Source of the DNA: Neoechinorhynchus agilis
Lineage: Eukaryota; Acanthocephala
DNA length: 64,000 nt
NCBI GenBank assembly: GCA_051530055.1
Contig: CM121342.1
Coordinates: forward strand, 12,772,001-12,836,000
Direction: 5' to 3'
In this document: one piece after another, positions 35,095 to 45,916 of the stretch
How the letters are laid out: every line of letters starts with the position of its first letter
Position numbering within the stretch: the first letter of the stretch is position 1
Position numbers and translations under genes: made by a program
Notes under the pieces: generated by a model
Told to the model about the DNA's origin: nothing
The model's database searches: none
Seen by the model: the letters and a program-made list of their open reading frames with translations, nothing else

Positions 35095-35250
35095 ACAAGC
35101 CCGGCTGAAAAAGGAGGAGGGTTGGCGTCACGAAGGGTATCCGGCTGTAAAAATATGATAAATTTTGAACCTAATGGCATCAAACATACAAATTATCACC
35201 AAATAGATGTCATATTAGGACCCGCGACCTCTCGAAAGAGAGAAAAGCGC
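35095..35250 (+). mobile_element. RTE 3'-tail fragment
   Basis: Starts CAAGCCCGGCTGAAAAAGGA and continues with GGTTGGCGTCACGAAGGG, TATCCGGCTGTAAAAATATG and ATTAGGACCCGCGACCTCTC. It matches the tails at 27178-27300 and the minus-strand 3' end at 24640-24680, giving a nearly complete 150-bp 3' end. No coding part remains. Confidence 0.75.
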
Positions 35251-35259
35251 AAAAAGAAG

Positions 35260-36230
35260 CTCGTTGTTTTACATGTTAAGTTTCCTATCACTTCATTCCT
35301 TTGTAATCTATAAGCATAGAAGTTAGAGGCGGAAGGAAATTAGAGAGTTTCAGCGATCTCTTATCTCTTCAATACTCCTATTTTTCATTTCCCTTAAATT
35401 ACCTTAAAGAACCAATAAGACATTTCCTTGTATTCTTTTCGATCATTTTTCTAAAAAGGTTACATATTTTATTTTGAAGCTCACCGCATAATTCTATTGT
35501 TTTTGTCATTGAATTGAAGATTCTCTAAAAGTGGTATTATGCGAAGAAAATTCTATAAACTGCTGACGTGAATGTCGTAGAGGTAAAATTAAATTGGCGT
35601 AAAATCTTTTGTAATTTATTAATAAATTTATTAAAGAAAAGAACATTTTAAGTTCTGGGAAACGTCCGAGGGCAAAGAAGCAAACTTTACCGATAATGAA
35701 AGTTAAAATAATTATTTTCTCATAATGTCAAGTTCAGTTGAAGTTTCAGTGATTTTTTAGTATTCGTGCTAGAGAGTAAAAGAAGCCATTTCGGGAGGTT
35801 TTAACAAATTAGCGATTGTTTTAAGGTGGGAAATCAATTCCTAAAATCCGGTTATTTCTTTTAAAAACGTATTGTGAAAAAATTAAGTTCGATTTGAATA
35901 CATTTTATAAAGTTGATCTCGAGTGAGCTGATTTCGTAAGAGCAATCATCATTATTTTCGCCGAATTAAAAGTCAGATTGAATTCTTTTAAACGAATTTG
36001 CAGTTTAGAAAGATGTGATGAGACACTAGAGATTAAGTTTGCAGGGTAAGAATATGTCGTCTGCATATAGAAGAGGTAAAATGTTCTTTGACTTAGATAA
36101 TTTGACCTTAAATATGTAAATCATTACGCGTAAAAAGAAAGGAGGCGATAATGGTGAATCCTGTTGGACTCCGCACTTAGAATAGAAAAAGTACGATTAG
36201 CGTCAACTTCGTAATAAAATGATTTAGTTT
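35260..36230. other. Intergenic, AT-rich, nothing recognised
   Basis: Very AT-rich with only short open frames. About 36000-36240 on the minus strand shows weak RT-like wording (a YADD-like DILTLQT region is not convincing), so I leave it unassigned. Confidence 0.35.
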
Positions 36231-36244
36231 CAATTATTCCTTTT

Positions 36245-36475
36245 AAATTGTTAATTACAAGCAAAACTTGACAAGACAATTGAAAAACTTACAAGCAAAA
36301 ACCTAAAAGCAATCGGCATGTCAACGATTCCACCGCCGTCCCCTCGCTCCACTCGGGACTTGACCATCTAGCCAAACCACGATTCGCCTCGACGCCACGC
36401 GGATCACGAGAGGGCCGACGCTGCAAATTCACAAAATCAATTTTGGTCCGAACAACCTGTAGAGAACGTATGTAA
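36245..36475 (-). repeat. Dispersed repeat, related to 63728-63890
   Basis: Read on the minus strand it has TTCTCTACAGGTTGTTCGGA, CAAGTCCCGAGTGGAGCGAG, GTTGACATGCCGATTGCTT and GTAAGTTTTTCAATTGTCTT in the same order as 63728-63890. This copy has about 68 bp more in the middle. Identity is visibly lower than that of the 55-62 kb duplication, so this is an older repeat. Confidence 0.7.
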
Positions 36476-36640
36476 GGATACTAAATATGGCAGAAAGATA
36501 AAAGTGAGCAAGGTGTTTAGGGGATTCGCCGAGGGGCAGGAGGAGTTTGAGAAGGTAAAGACGAGGGTTGGCATAGTTCGGAAATTTCGACAGCAATGTG
36601 AGTAAGTAGCGTAAAAGCTGTGGATACATTAGAAGTCGCT
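36429..36640 (-). mobile_element. LINE thumb-domain fragment
   Basis: Minus-strand frame reads NPRLYLLKLLLPLGESPKHL and AHFYLSAIFSILTY, matching the thumb region of the LINE at 1130-1230 in this window. It lies at the edge of duplicated block B and has its near-identical partner at 62425-62590. Confidence 0.7.
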
Positions 36641-37860
36641 ATAGAAACATTTTTCATATAGCTTCATCAACCCTATCTTTCTTCTTTTTTGTAGAAACTC
36701 CGTAGAAGCCAAAGATGAAGGGTTTTCTTGGGCTGACTACCTCTCCGTTGATATCTTAAAGTATTTTTTAAGATTCCAAATTCTGTAAAAGGTTAAGAAT
36801 TATTTTTTGGGAATAAGTAGTGGAGTCAGCATCGTTGCTGTTGCCTGATTTCTTTTGATCCTGATCATATGCACCTTTTTGAGGACGGGGGCGTGGAGCG
36901 CTAATGTTTTAAGACTCAAGGGAAGACTCGTCCCGAAAATACAAATGGCGTTACCTGTTATGAACATTCGTATTAAGGCCAGAGAATATAGGATGGGATT
37001 TTAGGAGATTTCTTAGCAAGTGCTAAGCATTCCTGGATATATTCATGGACTGCTTTCCATAATCTGGCAAAGGCTGGATGGTTTAACTGGCAAATAAAAT
37101 ACATTTGACGTTTTTGGGATTTGGACAATTTCATTTGATGTGGTTATCCGCACAGAAAATGCAACGATTGGCATGTTTACATTCGTATTCGTGGAGTTCC
37201 CAAAGTGAGCTTCACCCATTAAAAACCTACGGTTTAACATCTCACATCGTATTTTGATCTAAAATAACGACGCAAGGCATTCGAGTTGAGTGTTGATTGT
37301 TTCTTTACAACAAAAAGCATACTAATGCTCAACGAAGTAACATCCACCTTAAATTGCACCCTAAAATCGATTTTGAATATTAATTTTTGTCCAGTTCCGA
37401 TAAATGTCGATAATACTCGATTTCCTTGGCTCCTCGAGATTACTAAGTGATTTTGGCGATTCTCGAAAGTTGGTTTACGTTGAGTGAGAATTTAATAAGC
37501 TTAAAGAAGAAGATAGTTTGTTTCCATGACCTTCTATTTTCTTCACAAAACACGAAGAGACGGTAGTACCGTAAAACTTCTTTACTATTTTGTTGACAAA
37601 CTTGAACTTTAATAATAACTCGTTTTTTGTACAAAGTAGAAGAATCCATATACCTCGGGGTACCAAGTGATCTTTTTCGACAATTAATTAGGACATTGTA
37701 GAAACTCGCCATCGCCAAAAATTGATATTCGCGACTACTGGAAAGGATCGATATTTTTAGGATGTGACTCTGTACCACGCGGAGACCATTTTCAAAAAAT
37801 ATCTTTTAAAAAGTTGTATTCAAATCAATTAGAAAAGTCGTGATTTGGCAACAATCGTAA
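36640..37860. other. No supported gene
   Basis: Minus-strand open frames at 37240-37043 (65 codons) and 37715-37443 (about 90 codons, MASFYNVLINCRKRS...) persist in the second copy, but the copies are so young that this says nothing about selection. I recognise no domain in either. Confidence 0.35.
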
Positions 37861-37891
37861 GATTGTGCAGGTCGTCCGAGAGAGCGTTATA

Positions 37892-38068
37892 ATGGTCGAT
37901 TTGAAATTGTTTCCATGTAAAATTTTCGGATATTTAGTATTCTTTCCATACGTAATCCAACCACAATTCTTCAATCACTTCTTAAAAGTGGGTTTTTTGA
38001 TCGTTCCGCCCATCGTGTTTTCCTTTTTCAAAAACATCCGAGCAAACTTACAAATGTTGACAAATTAG
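37892..38068 (+). CDS. Possible 58-residue membrane microprotein
   Basis: An ATG-started frame encodes a short hydrophobic protein with two aromatic-rich apolar stretches (IFGYLVFFPYVIQPQFF and FLIVPPIVFSFF) and a polar end. Size and composition suit a small mitochondrial inner-membrane subunit, but no family is recognised. The second copy (61168-60992) differs at a few residues. It could equally be chance. Confidence 0.25.
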   Translation: MVDLKLFPCKIFGYLVFFPYVIQPQFFNHFLKVGFLIVPPIVFSFFKNIRANLQMLTN

Positions 38069-38138
38069 AAAATTCGAATGTTTTGAAAGCATTTATAGGA
38101 TATAGGAACGATCATGTGAGTTATTAAATCGTGTAGTG

Positions 38139-39092
38139 ATGATCTTTGAAGTTCTCCTATTAAGCGCCGGGATTTTATGTACTCTATCCAACATCACTGA
38201 ATTCAAAGAGACCAATGATGCGAATGAGATGAGGTTTGAGTTTTTACGACCATTGAAATTGAATAAAAAAATTGATCAGTGGGATCCACATTAATGATCT
38301 GGAATCCACTCTGACTTATATGTTCCAAAAGGAGATTCCAAAACTAAAGAAGGTGAAGATTAATACTATTCACAGACTCATTCAAGTTCTTCTTACGGTA
38401 ATTAATTTACGTTAAAAATAATCTTAACTATTTTTCAGTATTGTCCAATGAGAAATACAACTCACAACCAACTCGTTTATCTGGACGACAAACTCGCAAA
38501 CCAAAGTGCTTCTAATATCAGCGGTCAAAAGTTCAGAAAATACGCCAGCACTAAAAAAACCGAGCGTTCCTTCTCTCAAATACAATGGGAAAGTTGCAAC
38601 AATTCAAGAGACGAATATACCAATTATGAATGCGGTATTTGGACATTATTCCATACAATGTCAGCGAAATTGTACACTGCAAATAATCTCACAGAGTCGC
38701 AGTACAAAAACGAAACTCTTCGAATCAAAGAATCCATAAAGAGGTACACAAAGCATCATCATTCGAATAAGGAACACGCCAAAACTTTTCTTCGACTGTT
38801 AAAACGTTGTCCAACAACGCCAGAGGATCTTCTTGTTTGCCTTTATAATGGTAAGCATCGGCGGTTTCGTTGACTAAAAAAATGTTCAAATCATTTTGCA
38901 GTCCATCAAAAAATCAGCGGAATGACAAATAAAAATTATTCAGGGAAATATCCATCGTGCCACAACGAAAGCAATAAATCAAACATCGAAGAAATAGTGA
39001 AGTTCATTACCAAGCATTATACAAAAGTTTACGTTGATCGCACAAATCATCAATCGTCGCACAGAGAAAATTTGGCTACGAGGATGCATTGA
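38139..39092 (+). CDS. QSOX-like sulfhydryl-oxidase-fold protein, copy 1 (frameshifted)
   Basis: Three exons: 38139-38397, 38439-38850, 38902-39092, with GT-AG introns. A signal peptide (IFEVLLLSAGILCTL) is followed by INDLESTLTYMFQKEIPKLK, which matches the pseudo-Erv helix of quiescin sulfhydryl oxidase (QSOX). Then come QWESCNNSRDEYTNYECGIW and TLFHTMSAK, the Erv-domain block that in QSOX reads C-x2-S-x-P-x6-Y-x-C-x-LW-TLFH, and VHQKISG, equivalent to the HNxVN segment. The thioredoxin domain is absent, and the FAD-proximal CxxC is replaced by HHHSNKEH, so oxidase activity is unlikely. Copy 1 has an A-run two bases shorter than copy 2 in exon 1, which shifts the frame; copy 2 (60921-59967) is open throughout. 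Confidence 0.65.
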
Positions 39093-39244
39093 TTTTAGTC
39101 GCATTGGCCACGAATTTAGTTGTGGCTTTTTTGGTAGACGAAAAAATAAATAGTACGGCATTATTTTTTTGAATATTTGTTCAATAAGTTCAAGCTTCGG
39201 TTCATGATTACTTCAAGTTTTTCATATCCAGAAAATCCACAGGG

Positions 39245-39375
39245 ATGGTAAATTTTGACTTGCGGTGAAGATAATCCCGGTTCCTAAGGCGAGGTTTCCT
39301 CTTTCGAAATATTTCAGAACAATAAAATGATTTTTAACCGGGATCATCTTCACCACAAGTCAAAACTTCAAGTTT
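39245..39375. repeat. Inverted repeat with hammerhead-like PLE tail
   Basis: Arms TTTTGACTTGCGGTGAAGAT-AATCCCGGTT and AACCGGGATC-ATCTTCACCACAAGTCAAAA are reverse complements with few mismatches. Between them, on the minus strand, lies CCTAAGGCGAGG-stem-CCTCTTTCGAAATATTTC. The arrangement matches PLE-type tails elsewhere in the window. The second copy is at 59690-59815. Confidence 0.7.
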
Positions 39376-39402
39376 TGTTTTACAAATCCTAAGAAAATAT
39401 TA

Positions 39403-39549
39403 ATGGTTGCTTCGAAGAAAACTCGTATCAAAGATGTATTTGCAATGGACGAGTATAACTCCGATTTGATAAAGCGTTACATGGCAACCAACGTGATAAA
39501 AACAAAATTAAAATATCTTGTGAAATACCATCATGGACTCATCAGATAG
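39403..39549 (+). CDS. Small ORF overlapping the zinc-ribbon start
   Basis: A 48-codon frame, MVASKKTRIKDVFAMDEYNS to KYHHGLIR, ends 17 nt inside the downstream 266-codon frame, in a different phase. The peptide is soluble and amphipathic with no recognised domain. It may be a translated upstream ORF, the first cistron of a dicistronic message, or an exon joined to the next frame by a splice I cannot see. The second copy (59657-59511) is identical in reading. Confidence 0.35.
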   Translation: MVASKKTRIKDVFAMDEYNSDLIKRYMATNVIKTKLKYLVKYHHGLIR

Positions 39550-40333
39550 ATTAGCTCCGAATTTTAAAGGTTTAAAAAGGATAGAAGACGATCAAAGGGA
39601 CGATGGAACGAAGGACAAAACAAGGAAACCCTCTCTTTTGGTTGCCTCATCAAAAATAAAGTTCCAGAATATCCGTAAAAAATTCGAGGAATTAAGTCGA
39701 AATAACCAATGTGAGCAGCAAAGAAGCAAAATTTTAGGGTTGAAAGCGCCTAAAAAAGGAGAAAATCGAAATCAGGAAGATGGTGACGCCCGTTTGAGTT
39801 ATCAAGACGATTATCATCACGACATAATCTTTGGCGACATTGAAGAGCACCACAGAGAATATCATAAGAAGAATGAAGAAAATGTGGAGCGGTTGTTCGA
39901 CAATCGATCACTTGATTTTACAAGTGATTCGTTGGAAGATCGCTTTGGTCGACTAATCGACACGCAGAATGATTCTTTGTGTGTTATAACAAAAGAAGTC
40001 CATTTGCGGCCGTTCGTTTCGTCGAATGGGAAAACCGATGAGTTCGTAAATCGAGCAGAAGAGGAGATATCGATAAATCAGAGCGACATCGATTGTATGC
40101 AAATTAAAAAGTCGGATAAATTTATTAAACAAATAATGAGACGATTGGTTAGCGAATTGGTTAAGAAAAATGAAAATAAAAATGAGTCAACGTTCTTGGA
40201 TAGAAGCAGTGAAATCAATTCACAGAAGAGCTTAATTCCGACGATCAAGAAATACTGTCGCGTTTGTGGTCACAGGAATCAAGAATTTACTTATCGACTA
40301 CGGCACTGTGTGTTTTGCGGTAGTTTAGTGTGA
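39533..40333 (+). CDS. Zinc-ribbon protein, 266 residues, copy 1
   Basis: Intronless frame from ATG 39533. It is highly charged, probably largely helical or disordered, with KIKFQNIRKKFEELSRN, an acidic HHDIIFGDIEEHHREY region and FIKQIMRRLVSELVKK. The extreme C-terminus is a zinc ribbon: CRVCG, 13-14 residues, CVFCGSLV. It shares this layout with 34079-34759. The second copy (59527-58727) differs by one residue in the part I compared (Ala to Ser near residue 78). Function unknown. Confidence 0.65.
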   Translation: MDSSDRLAPNFKGLKRIEDDQRDDGTKDKTRKPSLLVASSKIKFQNIRKKFEELSRNNQCEQQRSKILGLKAPKKGENRNQEDGDARLSYQDDYHHDIIFGDIEEHHREYHKKNEENVERLFDNRSLDFTSDSLEDRFGRLIDTQNDSLCVITKEVHLRPFVSSNGKTDEFVNRAEEEISINQSDIDCMQIKKSDKFIKQIMRRLVSELVKKNENKNESTFLDRSSEINSQKSLIPTIKKYCRVCGHRNQEFTYRLRHCVFCGSLV

Positions 40334-40634
40334 ATAACGATTACTAAATAAAACATGCGATCATTTTGAAAATAGAAGTCACAAGGTCGTTGATTTCGTT
40401 TTTGAGAATTGCTGCATGAATAAACGATAGAAAAGTGTAGATTCTTTTCGTCTCAAAGTTTAGAGGCAATCGAATAAGCATTCTGTCTTCTTTCACACAT
40501 CTTGACTCTTTTAGTCTTTATAAGCTTGCTTCTTTAATCCCCACCTCTTTTAAGTGCTCTTTTCGTCTTTAACCTTCTTTACCATCAACAAGACTCCGTT
40601 TACTTTCTCTCTATCAAACTTTCTCTTTTTTCTA

Positions 40635-41336
<702 letters not shown>

Positions 41337-41524
41337 TTAGGAAACAATTTCGTCATAGAAACATTTTAGGCAGCTTGCTTACGTGTATTCCTGGGCAACG
41401 AGATTGTAGACTTGGGATTCTTTTACGTCTTTCTCAAAAGTCAGAATTGTTTGTTTGGTGATATAGAGATTAATTCGTGTGCTCTTTTTGGTTTACTATG
41501 GAAGAAGAATAACAAGAGATTCTG

Positions 41525-41785
41525 AAAAATGTTTTGTCCGTCTTCTGTCGGACAGATTATTTCGCAAGTTAAAAAACGGAGAAGGTTGTTACAGCCTCTG
41601 TCTGAACTTCGACTGTCGATGATATTTTTGAATTATACTTTTTTTGATAGAGTTTATATTGGAAATATTTCGCGAGGAGGTAACCTCATCAACTCGAATA
41701 TTTAAAAACTTACAAGCAATGACTGACGAGGCGAGATTACGTCCTCGCGAAACATTTCCAATATAAACTCTAAAAATATGTTATG
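41525..41785. repeat. Palindromic PLE-tail pair
   Basis: GAGTTTATATTGGAAATATT at about 41649 and its reverse complement AACATTTCCAATATAAACTC near 41755-41775 enclose two opposed tails, each with CTGA(C/T)GAGG or GAGGAGGTAACCTC stems and a CGAAA or CGCGAGG edge. A further minus-strand relative (TGTTTTGTCCGTC...) lies at 41527-41562. No coding part. Confidence 0.65.
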
Positions 41786-42119
41786 ATTGGGGGGGGGAGT
41801 TATTTTCAAAAAAAGTTTTGTTTAACCCTGAAGGATTTTCTCGAATTAATTTTGCAGAATCACGCAATATTTTTTGGGACCTTTTTAGGTTTTTTTAGCG
41901 AGTTTAAAGTGCGAATCAAGAAGTATGATGAGAGAGACGAACGAAGCATCAATCGAGAATCACTTGGATTTGTTAAGATTCTATTTTGTGGATAACACAG
42001 AGCGCGCGCGAGAGAGTATTATGATTGTTTCTCTTTCAAGTCGAAAGAATTTTTTCCCCGCCTTTCTTTTGTGTGCGTGTAGATTTGTCATGTATTCAAA
42101 CCGATGCGTGATATCGTCG

Positions 42120-43518
42120 ATGGCACAAAAGTTGTGTACCGCTCCGGCTAATTCGATAGAAATTCCATGTGAGTGTTTAATAGCACAAGCTCATGGAGGA
42201 CGACTAGTGAAGAACACGTTGGTATTTTCGACGAACCGTCAATTTGTGTTCCAAATCACGAATGGGAGTCGTCGCGTGCGTATGTGCATGAATGCGGATT
42301 GCGTTGAGAGAATCTGTTACCGTTTAGCTGACGAAGTTCGACACTTATTTTTTTGTTTGAGATGAAATTCTCACACCCTAAGAAGGGCATCACAGAAGGT
42401 GGGGTGAGAGTTTCGTTGTATTTATGAAGACAGCCTTGGTCATATGATGAAAGGACTGAGGGCGTCTAAGAAGGAAACGAAAGGTTCAGCATCGACGTAT
42501 ACACATCCCGTTTTAGTGGTCATGAGTTCAAATGTACCCATGAGTGCATGTGAACGTTTAGTTGAACAATTGAACTTATATTTCTTTACCCAAGACTTGA
42601 GTGAGCTCGAAGACTATGAAGTAGTCGCAAAGTGCGTAATGCAGAACTGTGGCTCCCATCAATGGGCCATAGAACAAGCAAAGAGAAATCGATGCAGTTT
42701 TGAGCTGAAACAGAGCGGATTTCGATATGAACGAGCCTCGATCTTTATAGAAATCAATCATGTAAGCTGTCTTAGGGAATCAAACGCGTTCTTGAATGAT
42801 GCAATCGTTCATTTCTACTGTCAATATGTGTTCAATGAGCTTTCGGGTGTACAGGCCCAAAAGTATTGTTATGTATACGATCCTCTTTTCATGGAATCCC
42901 TAAAAAATGGATTAGATAGTGAAGACGGACAGAAGCGACTTCGTAGTTGAGTGCGATTTAGCTTCTATGAAATAGCAGATCTTTTTGCTTAATCTGCACG
43001 CATTTAAATGGACGCGCAATACTGATATCCGATCTAAGGACTTTCTCTTATTTCCCGTAGCCAGTGCTCTACATTGGTCTCTTTTAGTTCTATGCTTTCC
43101 CGGATTAGCAACCGTGAGCGAAGACGACTACATAGCGTTGAAACACAAAATTATCGAGGATCGGAAATATCAATCACCAAAGCCACGTATCCTTATAATG
43201 GATTCACTGACTTCTTCACTAGAATGTAAGACTTCTTCTATGTCGGCGCCATCGTTGATAGTTAAATATATGTCGCAAATATGGACATCTAAACCAAGGA
43301 AGTTGCTAAATCTAGACATTGTAAATGTTTGTACACCACAACAAATGAACTTTGTTGACTGTGGACTCTTTCTTCTTGCATACGTCGAGTCTTTTCTTTT
43401 GGGCTTTAACGAACGTTTTGATCAATTAGATGAAATAGAACGGGCTTTGGATCAAGTAAGTGTCAAAGGAATGAGGAAACGGATACTCGATGTTGTGCGG
43501 CATTTGCCACCTCAATGA
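42120..43518 (+). CDS. SENP6/7-type (Ulp2-like) SUMO protease, C48 family
   Basis: Removes or edits SUMO chains in the nucleus. Three coding parts: about 42120-42363, 42415-42950 and about 42976-43518. The catalytic domain starts with the INHVSCLRESNAFLNDAIVH block. It continues through KWTRNTDIRSKDFLLFPV and SALHWSLLVLCFPG (catalytic His), ILIMDSL (catalytic Asp), and CTPQQMNFVDCGLFLLAYVE (oxyanion Gln and catalytic Cys). The ALHW-x-L-x-V-x-CFPGL wording and the MDSL are characteristic of SENP6/7 rather than SENP1-3. The large insertion loops of vertebrate SENP6/7 are missing. The start codon is uncertain. The first intron may be bounded by an inverted repeat (42364-42414); the second junction (about 42940-42975) is not resolved. 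Confidence 0.8.
42364..42414 (+). other. Candidate inverted-repeat intron in the SENP gene
   Basis: Starts GAAATTCTCACACCC and ends GGGGTGAGAGTTTC, reverse complements apart from about two positions. The upstream frame stops inside it; removing the 51 nt gives ...R-C-C-I-Y-E-D in frame. A GT-AG reading (GTTTGAGAT... to ...TTATGAAG) also keeps frame, and the region is not conserved, so neither can be preferred. Confidence 0.4.
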
Positions 43519-43632
43519 TGCACCTTCTCATAAATAATACAGAATATGATTTGCTTGGCCAAAAGCGTTGTTCAATAGACTTAAATGTTGTTTAGTTTCT
43601 AATGAGCCAACAGCACGCATCCATTTCCGCTT

Positions 43633-44671
43633 TTATTCTAATGAGATGACCGAAATCATCGTTGCGATGCACTGACTGACATTTCTGAGCAGCAGTTCAT
43701 CTACCTCCTCATTGACGTGTCTTTTCGGATCCTTCCTTCCAACATTCTTGACAACCATTTCCTTCTCACTGAACTTCTCCTCTTCGTTCAGCCTACTCAC
43801 ATACTGTTCTCCTAAAGTCTTAAGATTTGTTAACGCTTCCACGTTTTGTTTCTCGTGTTCCTTAAAATCAGCTAAATGCCATCCTGCACTCCAATTTTCT
43901 CTATGAAGGTTAAGAAGCATCCACGTTTCGAGATCATTCTTCAAATATTGAATTCCTATTGAATAATAGTGGCGATTTAGTCCGTGCACAATGGCCTGCG
44001 TCGAAGGCTTGCATTGGTGGCCAATCATGCTGGTTACTTGACGAGACTCGTGTCTTGTCAAAAGCCCACCAGCTCCGATCAATCGAAAAGCATCGATGAC
44101 TACTTTTCCTTTGACGCTTTGAATGGGGTCGATGACCACAGCAACTGCTCTTTTCGCTAACTGTTCAAAACTTTGTTGTGTACTGATATCTACGCGGCGT
44201 GGAGAAAGAGTGGTTTTCAAATCTCGATTAGAGAAAAAAAGAAGGAAAAGCTCTCAAACCAAAAACAGCTCAAAAACCTCTCTTTCTCCGTACTCCAGAA
44301 AGCCAACACCCGAATCCAGGATGGCTGTGGTACCACCCAACTACGGTCTCGGGTCTTCCCGTCTGTTTCAACATATCGAGCATCTTTGCTTGAAACACTG
44401 GGTCGACCGCTTCAACGCTAACCCCAGTGCCCGATTGAGGCATCGCAAACACGTCCACGACCGTTACCGTGTATTCATCAACGAAGCGGCCCAACATAAG
44501 ACCCATCACCTCCATCGGAACACCAGCTCGACCGTGTTTGAGCATCTTTAGTAAACTAAGGGCCGATATATATATCTGCTCAGCTGTATCTTGAACTTCA
44601 ACATCTCGTTGACCGCCACCACCGTCGACTCGCTGACCACCCGTCACTATACTGCGAAGTAGATTCTCCAT
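43633..44671 (-). CDS. PSMD14: 26S proteasome deubiquitinase subunit PSMD14 / Rpn11
   Basis: Zinc metalloprotease of the 19S lid that removes ubiquitin chains from substrates. Two coding parts, 44671-44291 and 44190-43633, give 312 residues (human 310). The MPN domain has [11 protein letters not shown] with the catalytic Glu, and the JAMM motif [15 protein letters not shown] (H-x-H-x7-S-x2-D). Then come [20 protein letters not shown] and [11 protein letters not shown]. The C-terminal helices include [20 protein letters not shown] and the usual end around QCIATMI. The two coding parts are separated by a 97-bp inverted-repeat insert exactly between the JAMM Ser and Asp; it must be removed precisely to rebuild the metal site. 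Confidence 0.95.
44194..44290 (-). other. Non-canonical inverted-repeat intron in PSMD14
   Basis: The 97-bp insert has near-terminal inverted repeats: GGAGAAAGAGTGGTTTT at 44200-44216 and AAAACCTCTCTTTCTCC at 44273-44289 (16 of 17 paired). A TAC direct repeat lies on each side (44191-44193, 44291-44293). Removing the insert plus one TAC yields S-G-V-D-I-S-T-Q-Q, the conserved sequence. No GT-AG pair gives this result; a nested GT-AG pair keeps frame but leaves about 15 extra residues made from the repeat arms. Confidence 0.8.
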
Positions 44672-44920
44672 ATCGCTCTTTTTTCAGTTCCTCCGCCAAA
44701 CGCGAGGAGTGGGAGAAGGGCCACTTCTTCAAAAGTCTTCCGTGTGAATGTAACGCAGTTTCCATTGATTATCATAACGGCAAAAAACCCATTTCCGATC
44801 AAACAGCGTCGCCGCCATAATGCCGATGACTCTTCCGAGTGCCAATTATTTTCATAATAGCGTGAATCGCTGAGGCGCATGTTTTTATTTTAATTTCACA
44901 AAAATACGAGCTAGAGTTTA

Positions 44921-45916
44921 TTTATTTGCCTAGCCTTCGCAGTACGACGGCTTCAACTGGGAAGCAGTCTAAAATGTGTGGAGTGGGGAGACACAAATAG
45001 GTCACAACGTTCGCGAATCGAGTTCACTAGCTCATTCCTCTTGTTGACGAGGTGCATCCGCCCTCATCCTCAGTTCTTTCCCGATTCGAACCCATCGCCT
45101 CTCCCAAAATCACCGCCGCTATCGCTAAATCCAAAAGGGGCTTTATAAATGATCTCGGTGGATAGGTTCACCTCGCCATCTGAATGGCACCGCGAATGGT
45201 GTTACGCCCGAGGTGTGGCTGCGTATACTGGCAGGAAAAGGCCAGCAAGCGAATGGTTGATGATTTCGAGAGGAATCGGCAAAAGTTAAAGCCCATTCTG
45301 AAGATTCCATTCGTCAGCGAGCAATTCACGAGCGACATAAGAAGACTGTTGCGAAGAGCGGGATTGGATGTTCGCCTGGTTAACGAGGACGGAACATCGC
45401 TCATGCCCGAGCGCACGCCAGGCAAGGACAGGAAGGGTCGATATGGTGCTGCGCGGTGTGGAGAGAACGCAACGTTGTGTATAAGATGACATGCGAACAT
45501 TGCAAAAAAAAGGAAATGGCGTTATATCACATATATTGGGAAGACGGAGCAGCGACCGCTGTACAAACGAGTTACATGGAACATGTTCGTAATGCGCTCA
45601 ACCCCAGCGTGCCAGCAGCCACACCTCGGGCGTAACACCATTCGCGGTGCCATTCAGATGGCGAGGTGAACCTATCCACCGAGATCATTTATAAAGCCCC
45701 TTTTGGATTTAGCGATAGCGGCGGTGATTTTGGGAGAGGCGATGGGTTCGAATCGGGAAAGAACTGAGGATGAGGGCGGATGCACCTCGTCAACAAGAGG
45801 AATGAGCTAGTGAACACGATTCGCGAACGTTGTGACCTATTTGTGTCTCCCCACTCCACACATTTTAGATTGCTTCCCAGTTGAAGCCGTCGTACTGCGA
45901 AGGCTAGGCAAATAAA
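44921..45916 (+). mobile_element. Penelope-like element remnant between 302-bp inverted repeats (broken)
   Basis: Left arm 44921-45222 and right arm 45614-45916 are reverse complements at about 99%. The 390-bp centre encodes PLE wording: KPILKIPFVSEQFTSDIRRL, GLDVRLVNEDGTSL, then VVYKMTCEHCKK and YIGKTEQRPLYKR, the Cys pair and YIG part of a GIY-YIG endonuclease. PLEs are known for terminal repeats in odd orientations. The element is internally deleted and broken; the high arm identity suggests it is young. It lies about 250 bp upstream of PSMD14, on the opposite side from its coding region. Confidence 0.8.

Noticed and set aside
44123-44551. 142-codon plus-strand frame over PSMD14
   Set aside because: Antisense to the highly conserved proteasome gene.
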